The position numbers were made by a program, and so were the translations under genes. From Hydrogenophaga sp. (GTDB lineage Bacteria; Pseudomonadota; Gammaproteobacteria; Burkholderiales; Burkholderiaceae_C): a DNA stretch of 7,054 bases. Below are positions 1 through 5,023 of this stretch, piece by piece. The notes beneath the pieces were generated by a model that had not been told where the DNA came from, ran no database searches, and saw only the letters and a list, made by a program, of their open reading frames with translations. The stretch lies in NCBI GenBank assembly GCA_020047875.1, contig JAIFNE010000121.1, positions 1-7,054 on the forward strand, written 5' to 3'. Every line of letters starts with the position of its first letter. Position 1 is the stretch's first letter.

Positions 1-35
1 CGGGCCTGGGTGACGGGGAAATCAAGGGGGTTCAT
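1..35 (-). CDS. Possible 5' end of the next gene in the left minus-strand operon (partial, weak)
   Basis: An ATG on the minus strand at 33-35 opens a frame that stays open to the window edge and reads MNPLDFPVTQA. It lies 166 bp beyond the stop of the small transporter gene and has the same orientation. Only 11 codons are visible and there is no convincing Shine-Dalgarno sequence upstream, so the call rests on position and the open frame alone. If the left block is a polyprenyl-phosphate pentose pathway, an oxidoreductase of the DprE1/DprE2 type would be the expected neighbour, but nothing in these few residues shows that. Confidence 0.25.
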   Translation of the reverse strand, partial: MNPLDFPVTQA

Positions 36-153
36 GAACATTCAAACGATGAAAGTGCGTGGGCGGCGCCGCATGCCAGATGACACTGATGACTCTCCGG
101 CGCGCCATGCCCCATCCAGGGCACCGCAGAACCGGCTTTGCCGGGCTGCCAGT

Positions 154-197
154 GCCGCCCCCCTTGGGGGGTGACGCCAAAGGCGGCGCGGGGGGGC
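154..197. repeat. GC-rich intergenic palindromic repeat (REP-like)
   Basis: Just after the stop of the small transporter gene are six C, TT and six G (158-171), followed by a second small hairpin CGCC-AAA-GGCG (175-185) and a G-run (190-196). The two nested or tandem stem-loops can also pair C-run with distal G-run. This layout resembles a dispersed intergenic element I associate with Comamonadaceae genomes, usually placed at gene ends. On the minus strand it lies immediately 3' of the gene and could act as a transcript end or mRNA stabiliser; there is no T-tract, so a standard intrinsic terminator is not supported. Confidence 0.45.
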
Positions 198-201
198 GCT
201 C

Positions 202-561
202 TCACGCCTCCAGCGCCAGCAAACACACCCCGGCCACGATCAGTCCGCAGGCGAACACACGCGTCCAGGAAAACGGCTCGCCCAGCCAGGCCACGCCGAC
301 CACCAGCGTGACCACAAACCCCAGGCTCACCAGCGGGTAGGCCACGCTCACCGGCAGCTTTGAGAGCACCCACAGCCACAGCACGGCGCTGGTGCCGTAT
401 AGCACCATGCCCAGCCACACCAGCGGGCTGGTGAGCGCGTGGCCGTAGGTGCTGGCCAGATCGCCGCCCGCGGGGGCACCCATGCCGCGTTTCATCGCGA
501 TCTGGGCCGCCGAGGACAGCAGCACACAGAAAACGGCCAGGCTCAGCGCGATCGGCTTCAT
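202..561 (-). CDS. EmrE/ArnE-like small four-helix membrane transporter (EamA/DMT superfamily), probable lipid-linked sugar flippase
   Basis: A 119-residue protein beginning MKPIALSLAV, with four hydrophobic segments at about residues 4-22, 47-66, 72-93 and 101-116: the size and topology of the small multidrug resistance/ArnE-ArnF group in the inner membrane. The first helix reads LLSSAAQIAMK, close to the ArnE/ArnF pattern, and lacks a glutamate at the position of the proton-coupling Glu14 of EmrE. This argues for lipid-linked sugar translocation rather than drug efflux. The start at 559-561 overlaps the TGA of the upstream UbiA-fusion gene (ATGA), implying translational coupling; no separate ribosome binding site is visible. 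A longer in-frame start at 741 would lie inside the UbiA gene and gives an atypical Ala/Arg-rich extension, so it was not used. In mycobacteria a different four-helix protein (Rv3789, GtrA family) sits with the arabinose-lipid genes; an analogous role here is inference. Confidence 0.85.
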   Translation of the reverse strand: MKPIALSLAVFCVLLSSAAQIAMKRGMGAPAGGDLASTYGHALTSPLVWLGMVLYGTSAVLWLWVLSKLPVSVAYPLVSLGFVVTLVVGVAWLGEPFSWTRVFACGLIVAGVCLLALEA

Positions 562-2030
562 GCGGCGGGCCCGATGCTGGCCAGCAGGGCCACGCCCGCC
601 AGCAGCGCCAGCGTGAGCCAGCTGAAACGGTCGCGCAGCGCGAACTGCAACGGATCTTCGCCGTGCAATTCGCGGCGCCCGGTCTTGAGCCAGATGCGCA
701 TGATCCACAGCAGCAGCAGCGGCGCCGCCGCCCACAGCCACTGCGGCTCGGCGTACTGCGTGCGGCCGTTCTGGCTGTCGATGTAGAGCGTGAGCACCAT
801 CACCGACAGAAAGCCGCTGGCCATGCCCATGCCGCGCAGCGTAGCCAGATCGCGCGGCTGGTAGCCGCGGCCGGGTGCCAGCTTGGCGTCGTCAGTGGCC
901 TGGATGTCTTCCAGCTCGGCGCAGCGCTTCACAAGCGCCAGGCTCAGGAACAGGAACATGGAGATCGCCAGCAACCAGTTTGATGGCGTCACCTGCGCCG
1001 CCACCGCGCCAGCCCCGATGCGCAGCGTGTAAAGGCCAGCGAGCACCAGCACGTCCAACAGCGGCAACCGCTTCAGGCGCATGGAGTAGGCCAGCGTGAT
1101 CGCGGTGTAGAGCAGCAGCATGCCGGCAAAGCTGGCTGACACCGCGAGCGCGAGCACAAACGACAGCACCAGCATCACCGCGCCCAGCCCGACCGCGCCG
1201 GGAATGGACAGGGTGCCAGCCGCCAGCGGGCGCAACCGCTTGATGCGGTGCACCCGGTCGCTGGGCAGATCGAGCAGATCGTTGAACAGGTAGGTGGCGG
1301 ACGCGCACAGGCCAAAGGCCACAAACCCCAGCGCCACCGCTCCCCAGGCCTGCGCGTCGGTGGCGTGCGCGGCCAGCAGCGGAATGAAAAGCAGCGCGTT
1401 TTTGGCCCATTGCTTGAGCCGGATCGCGCGCAGCACGGTGCGCAGGCGCAGCGGCTGGCGCTCGAACACCTGCGCCTGCGGGTGTTGCTGGCGCAGTCGG
1501 GCGAGCACCGAGGCCGGCGTGTTGACCGCCACCGCCTGGGCGCTGCCCTGCCACACCGCCAGATCGTCGTGGCTGTTGCCGGCGTAAGCCCACTGGGCGT
1601 GGCCAGCGGCCCGGGCATGGGCCGCGATGGCCGCGCGCTTGTTGTTCCGACTCAGGTTCGCACTGCCTTCGGTGCCCAGGCTGTCGCTGAACACGCCGAT
1701 GTGTTGCGCCACCTCGCGCACGATGCGCACGTCGGCCGCGCTGGCCAGTACCAGCGGGCGCCCGCGGGCGTGTTCGGTTCGGAGGTACTGCAGAAAGTCT
1801 TCGCGGTAGGGCAGACGCGCCGGGTCGGGGCGCACCGCGTCGGCCAGGCGCCGTTTGAACCCAGCTTTGCCCAGCGCCAGCCAGGCCAGCAGCCGCAGCA
1901 GGTTCAGCGGACTCTGCCGCACGAACAGCATCACCGATTCGTACAGGGTGTCGCTCGGCGTGAGCGTGCCGTCCATGTCCACATACAGCGGCATGGAGGA
2001 AAGGCTGGGCAGTTGGGTGGCGCGCTGCAT
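558..2030 (-). CDS. Fused HAD-family phosphatase / UbiA-family prenyltransferase (decaprenyl-phosphate phosphoribosyltransferase-like)
   Basis: A 490-residue two-domain protein. Residues about 13-185 are a HAD hydrolase: nucleophile motif DMDGTLT with Asp18 and Asp20, motif II serine near Ser97, a candidate motif III lysine at Lys131, and GNSHDD (151-156) for Mg2+ binding. Residues about 195-490 are a polytopic UbiA transferase: LKQWAKN (205-211), ND-x2-D-x3-D (Asn250, Asp251, Asp254, Asp258), KRLRP (264-268) and YSMRLK (315-320). These are the signatures of the 5-phosphoribosyl-1-diphosphate:polyprenyl-phosphate transferase branch (Rv3806c, NoeC) rather than of ubiquinone-biosynthesis UbiA. 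Expected reaction: transfer of phosphoribose to a polyprenyl phosphate at the inner membrane. The HAD domain may then remove the 5-phosphate (inference). The first ATG was kept although it has no clear Shine-Dalgarno; Met13 is an alternative that also lacks one. A 10-bp inverted repeat lies 12 bp upstream. The gene's 3' end overlaps the small transporter gene by 4 bp. Confidence 0.9.
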   Translation of the reverse strand: MQRATQLPSLSSMPLYVDMDGTLTPSDTLYESVMLFVRQSPLNLLRLLAWLALGKAGFKRRLADAVRPDPARLPYREDFLQYLRTEHARGRPLVLASAADVRIVREVAQHIGVFSDSLGTEGSANLSRNNKRAAIAAHARAAGHAQWAYAGNSHDDLAVWQGSAQAVAVNTPASVLARLRQQHPQAQVFERQPLRLRTVLRAIRLKQWAKNALLFIPLLAAHATDAQAWGAVALGFVAFGLCASATYLFNDLLDLPSDRVHRIKRLRPLAAGTLSIPGAVGLGAVMLVLSFVLALAVSASFAGMLLLYTAITLAYSMRLKRLPLLDVLVLAGLYTLRIGAGAVAAQVTPSNWLLAISMFLFLSLALVKRCAELEDIQATDDAKLAPGRGYQPRDLATLRGMGMASGFLSVMVLTLYIDSQNGRTQYAEPQWLWAAAPLLLLWIMRIWLKTGRRELHGEDPLQFALRDRFSWLTLALLAGVALLASIGPAA

Positions 2031-2042
2031 GGGGACAATTCT

Positions 2043-2078
2043 AGGTGCCCCTCATCGCCACCTCACTCAGGGGCACCT
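2043..2078. repeat. 10-bp perfect inverted repeat upstream of the HAD-UbiA gene
   Basis: AGGTGCCCCT at 2043-2052 and AGGGGCACCT at 2069-2078 are exact reverse complements separated by 16 bases. The element fills part of the 94-bp gap between the cupin remnant and the HAD-UbiA start, ending 12 bases before the ATG. It could be a dimeric regulator's operator, a hairpin in the leader of the HAD-UbiA message, or a transcript end for the cupin operon. No T-tract follows on the minus strand, which disfavours a classic terminator. Confidence 0.6.
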
Positions 2079-2124
2079 GCTCGCCCTTGCGCTGTTGATC
2101 CTTGCCGCGTCCGCTGCGGGTGTT

Positions 2125-2545
2125 CTAAACGCCAGCGCTGGTGGCGGCAGCTTTCCAACCTAAAGTCGCTAAATCGTGCTCATCCAGTACATCGGGCACG
2201 CCAGACGTGATGAGCTTGGCAAAGTCTTCATCAGGCACCATGGTGGTGAGGCAGTACAGCATGGCCGGGACGCAGCAACAGGACAGACCCCGGCTGGATG
2301 CTCATTACCTCCTCGCCCAGATTTGCCTCACCCTGACCATGCAGCACCACAAATACCTCTTCTGCCGCACGGTGCTGGTTTGGTGGGGTGTAGCCGCCCA
2401 CATCGAAAATCTCCAGGACCTGAATGAACCCGGTTCGCTCGACCAGTGGATCTATCAGCATGACGAATTTATTGGTTTCGCCAGCCGCGATCCGAAACAC
2501 TGGGCAGTTACGGGCTTGAAGATGAGTGAAGCCAGGCAGCGTCAT
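2125..2545 (-). pseudogene. Cupin-domain protein gene, disrupted by a frame change with apparent loss of residues
   Basis: The gene starts with ATG at 2543-2545, overlapping the stop of the cysteine hydrolase gene (ATGA). The first frame gives 104 residues: MTLPGFTHLQ, a cupin beta-barrel with motif 1 GGYTPPNQH (50-58), Glu62/Glu63 and HGQGEAN (69-75), then GSVLLLRPG (86-94), after which it reads HAVLPHHHGA and stops at 2231. The adjacent frame resumes at 2262 with MLYCLTTMVPDEDF and continues LITSGVPDVLDEHD to a stop at 2125, which is the expected C-terminus of this cupin type. Between RPG and LYC the usual motif 2 stretch (G-x5-P-x-G-x2-H-x3-N and its following turn) is missing. An out-of-frame deletion of roughly ten codons explains both facts better than a single-base error; that size is my estimate from memory of the family. 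The intact family is a small single-domain, probably metal-binding cytosolic protein of unproven function. An alternative upstream start (MFRIYRPVKR) at about 2584 would overlap the previous gene by more than 40 bp. Confidence 0.8.
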
Positions 2546-3318
2546 GAGAGCAAATCTTTTGACAGGGCGGTAAATCCGAAACATTGACGCACGTTGTAGA
2601 GCGTCGCCTCCCAGCAAAAAACGGGCGAAGTGGTACTGGTGCAATCCTCCAGAAGGATGCAGTCGTAACCGGCGAAGTTTGCGTCCATCAGCGTTGCCAG
2701 AACGCACTGGTCGGCATTCACACCTGCAAACAGAAGGGTTTTGATGTCCAGGTTGCGCAGCACGGAATCCAGACAGGTGTCGTGAAAGCCGCTCATCCGG
2801 TATTTGTCGACGCAGATATCCGTGGGGTCCTTGACCAGTTCAGCAACCACTGAAGCACCCCAAGAGCCCGCCTGAAGCACGTGGTTTTGACTTGCATCGC
2901 AGGGCGCGTCAGGCAGCCTGGCGCCGAGACCAACCGAGCGACCATCTCGGTTGTAAACATGCAGCGCCGACGGGCTCAGGTTCAGCCGGTCGGGGCGGTT
3001 ACCCCAGTTGAGCCAGACGATCGGTACCCCCACGTCTCGCAGCAAAGGCAGGATCGATTGCAGGGGCTTGATGGGCTGGTTTGCGGGGGTAACATCGACA
3101 CCAATGGATGCGAGCCAACCCCGCGGATGACAAAAATCGTTCTGCATATCGATCACGATCAGTGCAGTACGTGCCAAATCGATCACGGTATTCTGCGGCA
3201 AACTGGATACCGCGGTTGGTTTGGCGGGGCGACTTTCGCGCACCAGATTGCAATGCGCCGAGTTCACCTGCCACTGATTGCGCGGGCTCGAACCCAATGC
3301 AGAAAACGTGTCGTTCAT
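2542..3318 (-). CDS. Isochorismatase-family cysteine hydrolase (probable amidohydrolase)
   Basis: A 258-residue cytosolic alpha/beta hydrolase of the isochorismatase/nicotinamidase/RutB fold. The catalytic triad is visible: Asp57 in IVIDMQNDF, Lys172 in VDKYRMSGF and Cys205 in GVNADQCVLATL, with the family's cis-peptide position at about Val200-Asn201. The end, EDCTSTTSP then ATLYNVRQCFGF, is typical of uncharacterised cysteine hydrolases of this class. Members split C-N bonds in small amides or ureides (nicotinamide, ureidoacrylate, biuret, N-carbamoylsarcosine); the substrate here cannot be read from the sequence. The first 45 residues precede the fold and may be partly untranslated, but no better internal start was seen. 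It lies 90 bp downstream of the binding-protein gene, and its stop overlaps the cupin start. The context suggests it handles a product of the divergent amidohydrolase. Confidence 0.88.
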   Translation of the reverse strand: MNDTFSALGSSPRNQWQVNSAHCNLVRESRPAKPTAVSSLPQNTVIDLARTALIVIDMQNDFCHPRGWLASIGVDVTPANQPIKPLQSILPLLRDVGVPIVWLNWGNRPDRLNLSPSALHVYNRDGRSVGLGARLPDAPCDASQNHVLQAGSWGASVVAELVKDPTDICVDKYRMSGFHDTCLDSVLRNLDIKTLLFAGVNADQCVLATLMDANFAGYDCILLEDCTSTTSPVFCWEATLYNVRQCFGFTALSKDLLS

Positions 3319-3353
3319 ACGGTTTGCTTGCTCAAGAAGCGCGAACAGTCAGC

Positions 3354-3384
3354 TGGCCAGCGAAACCAAAGGTCTCGCTGGCCA
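3354..3384. repeat. Stem-loop between the binding-protein and cysteine hydrolase genes
   Basis: TGGCCAGCGA (3354-3363) and TCGCTGGCCA (3375-3384) are a perfect 10-bp inverted repeat. Within the 11-base loop ACC-AAA-GGT can pair again after one mismatch, giving a long stem with a three-base loop. It sits 24 bp after the binding-protein stop in the 90-bp gap before the hydrolase. No T-run follows on the minus strand. Such hairpins after periplasmic binding-protein genes often protect the upstream message from 3' decay or partly terminate, so that binding protein exceeds the downstream products; this role is inferred. Confidence 0.65.
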
Positions 3385-3408
3385 AATTACGCATGATTCA
3401 AACGTTTA

Positions 3409-4464
3409 TCAAGCGGTGCGCATGTTGCGCTCGGCGCGCGGGGGCAGGAAGTCACGGGTGAAAACCTCGGACATGCGCGGCTGCCGGTTCAGGTCAAAAG
3501 TGTTGGCGACCTGGCGTGTCGCACGCTCGAAGCGTGAAGTGTCAACATCGCCAATTCCGACACTGCGCGATTCCGGCGTGTTGATGAGTTGGCGCATGCC
3601 GATCGTCAAACGCTCAGTTTCAGATTCGCGGTTAAGGATGGGGTTGCGGCGCATCACCGCGTCGATACCCTCGGCCGGATTCGCCTGCACATCATGAAAC
3701 GCGCGATTAATGGCGCGCACCAAACCAGCCGCGACACGTGGTTGCTCCACAGCCATTTTGCGCGACACCATCACCGAGTTGCCGTAGGCGTCAACACCGT
3801 GATCCGCAAAGAACATGGTGTTGTAGTCGTTCATGTTTTGGCCAAGGGCCTTCAGGTTCACCCAAGTGGTGGTGATAAACCCTGACAAAGCATCGGCTTC
3901 ATTGCGTACCAGCATTTGGTCCAATAATGGCGGTGCGACGTTGTTGAACTTGACCTTCGCCATATCCAAACCGCCATTTTTCGCCAGCAAAGGGAACATG
4001 CGAAAGGCCGAGCTGTTCGGCGTGGTGAGAATGGTCTTTCCAGCCAGGTCAGACGGCTTGGTGATGTTCGCACTCTTCTTGGACATGATCACGAAAGGGG
4101 AGCGGTTGAACACCATGTAGGTAATCATCGGCGAGGTCGAAGAATTGACGGTGACCACCTGCTTCACCGTGCTGGTGTCGCCAATGCCGGCGTCATAGGC
4201 ACCACCCAGTATGCGCTGCACAACGCCGGAAGAGCCGTCGCCCACATCTATCTGAATATTGATGCCTTCTTCGCGGAAATAGTCCTTTTCAGCAGCTAGC
4301 AAGAACCATGCGTGAACCCCTTGGATCTGCCAGTCCAAGGAAAATTTCACATTCGTCATTGTTTGGGAGAAGACATAGGGCGCTGACAAGGCAGCAGCAC
4401 CCGCAGCCGAGGCCTTGAGCAACTGGCGGCGACCCAAAGTGGGGAGCGAAGTGGAGGTGTTCAT
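3409..4464 (-). CDS. ABC transporter substrate-binding protein, NMT1/SsuA-like, Tat-type signal peptide
   Basis: A 351-residue exported protein. The N-terminus GRRQLLKASAAGAAALSAP (residues 11-29) is a twin-arginine signal (Arg12-Arg13, then LLK and an Ala-rich core), with probable cleavage near VFSQ-T (about 34-35). The mature part has the NMT1/THI5/SsuA signature: VKFSLDWQIQGVHAWFLLA (39-57), a YFREEGI segment (62-68), GDGSSGVVQRILGGAYDAGIG (75-95, shared with binders of taurine, sulfonates, riboflavin and pyrimidine precursors), and DLAGKTI (139-145) at a domain edge. It should bind a small, often aromatic or heterocyclic, solute in the periplasm. Start choice: AAGGA lies five bases before the ATG at 4462-4464, a strong ribosome binding site; the upstream in-frame ATG at 4590 adds 42 residues that are not signal-like. 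A sigma-54-type promoter lies about 80 bp upstream. No permease or ATPase gene is in the window, so the partner genes are elsewhere. Confidence 0.9.
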   Translation of the reverse strand: MNTSTSLPTLGRRQLLKASAAGAAALSAPYVFSQTMTNVKFSLDWQIQGVHAWFLLAAEKDYFREEGINIQIDVGDGSSGVVQRILGGAYDAGIGDTSTVKQVVTVNSSTSPMITYMVFNRSPFVIMSKKSANITKPSDLAGKTILTTPNSSAFRMFPLLAKNGGLDMAKVKFNNVAPPLLDQMLVRNEADALSGFITTTWVNLKALGQNMNDYNTMFFADHGVDAYGNSVMVSRKMAVEQPRVAAGLVRAINRAFHDVQANPAEGIDAVMRRNPILNRESETERLTIGMRQLINTPESRSVGIGDVDTSRFERATRQVANTFDLNRQPRMSEVFTRDFLPPRAERNMRTA

Positions 4465-4469
4465 GAGTG

Positions 4470-4474
4470 TCCTT
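4470..4474 (-). promoter_or_regulatory. Ribosome binding site of the substrate-binding protein gene
   Basis: AAGGA on the minus strand, five bases before the ATG at 4464. It is the best Shine-Dalgarno sequence in the window and decides the start in favour of the 351-residue form. Confidence 0.75.
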
Positions 4475-4555
4475 AAAAAATGGCAGGGTGATGTTGGTGC
4501 ATGTTTGGTCGCCTTCTCGTCCAAATTCGTTCTGTCTGGCGAGGACCGAGGCTCA

Positions 4556-4571
4556 AGCAATTTCCGCGCCA
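4556..4571 (-). promoter_or_regulatory. Putative sigma-54 (RpoN) promoter for the binding-protein operon
   Basis: On the minus strand the 16-mer TGGCGCGGAAATTGCT matches the RpoN consensus TGGCACG-N4-TTGCW at all but one of its twelve defined positions (A to G at position 5). The invariant GG and GC have the required 10-base spacing. The predicted start of transcription, about 12 bases past the GC, would be near 4545, leaving a leader of about 80 bases before the ATG at 4464. Sigma-54 control is common for nitrogen scavenging transporters and agrees with the amidase/deaminase content of the cluster. The match is seen; activity is inferred. Confidence 0.6.
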
Positions 4572-4638
4572 AATAACGAGACGCAAACATATGGAGCCCG
4601 AACTGGTAACGGCTCTCTGCTGGGTGGCCTCAAATCAG

Positions 4639-4666
4639 AGGTGCAGCACCTACCCGCGTCAGGTGT
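4639..4666. promoter_or_regulatory. Candidate regulator-binding half-sites (AGGTGC / GCACCT / AGGTGT)
   Basis: AGGTGC (4639-4644), GCACCT (4646-4651) and AGGTGT (4661-4666) form two overlapping inverted repeats: one perfect with a one-base centre, one with a single mismatch and a nine-base spacer. Related TGGTGC/GCACCA words occur at 4796-4805. They lie about 95-120 bp upstream of the predicted sigma-54 start, where enhancer-binding proteins usually act. The half-site resembles the NtrC core (GCACC...GGTGC), but the spacing is not the usual five bases, so the regulator is unassigned. Confidence 0.35.
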
Positions 4667-5023
4667 GGTCAAGAAAGGGGCAGAAGCGCGTATCAGCTTC
4701 GCGGTCTCAGGGCGCAGTGCCCGGGCCCGCGGAGCAGCTCAAGTTCTCAAACAGTCCGGCCGATGCCCAGCAGAAAAAGCCAAGGGTGGCAGGCATGGTG
4801 CACCAAGGCCATGTGGCGCATACAGCGGCAGATGCGGAACCATCGGGGAATGGAACGCGCCGGCATCGTCTCTTTGTTGACTTCCGAAATTCAAGATGAG
4901 TGCCTGCACACCTTGGATGATTGCATGGAGTCCAGCCGCATTGGTCCCCTATCATCAATCATCAAACCCGTTGCAGTTAGGGCTTGAATGCGCCCAGTGG
5001 AAAGCACTTCTTTAGGTAACACC

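Larger units (their letters stand above)
4465..5023. other. Divergent intergenic region, no supported gene
   Basis: These 559 bp separate the binding-protein gene (minus) from the amidohydrolase gene (plus). Open frames inside it (for example plus 4467-4880, 4501-4899 and 4763-4987; minus 4707-4958) have no recognisable motif and no credible ribosome binding site. It holds the sigma-54-like element, a cluster of GGTGC-type half-sites (4639-4666) and a palindrome TGGTGCACCA at 4796-4805. No clear -35/-10 pair was found for the plus-strand gene. The length exceeds what two promoters need, so a decayed gene, such as a lost regulator, is possible but not shown. Confidence 0.6.

Noticed and set aside
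32..418. 128-codon minus-strand frame across the small transporter gene end and the repeat
   Set aside because: Arg/Gly/Ala-rich translation in another frame of the transporter gene; no motif, and it crosses the GC-rich repeat.
892..1618. Other minus-strand frames within the HAD-UbiA gene
   Set aside because: Low-complexity Arg/Ala/Gly translation, out of frame with the recognised domains.
1248..2210. Long plus-strand open frame (320 codons) opposite the HAD-UbiA gene
   Set aside because: It is antisense to a gene with clear motifs, is Arg/Gln/His-rich without domains, and is explained by high G+C.
2542..2707. Longer cupin start inside the cysteine hydrolase gene
   Set aside because: It would overlap the hydrolase by up to about 165 bp and adds a basic, non-cupin stretch; the ATGA overlap start at 2545 is better.
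4465..4590. N-terminal extension of the binding protein to an upstream ATG at 4590
   Set aside because: The extra 42 residues are not signal-like, would put the Tat motif internally, and would start upstream of the predicted sigma-54 transcript start; the strong AAGGA favours 4464.
4787..4802. Second sigma-54-like match on the plus strand (TGGCAGG-N4-GTGCA) for the amidohydrolase
   Set aside because: GG/GC spacing fits but two defined bases differ, and the start would leave a leader of about 210 bases; too weak to annotate.
4700..4941. Minus-strand frame reading NAAGLHAIIQGVQALILNFG as a possible decayed gene
   Set aside because: Open for about 70 codons but no ATG start and no family recognised; could be chance.
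4467..4987. Plus-strand open frames in the divergent spacer, including one ending directly at 4987 before the alternative amidohydrolase start
   Set aside because: No recognisable family, no ribosome binding site and overlapping frames of equal quality; the TGA-ATG junction at 4985-4990 was considered but is not enough.
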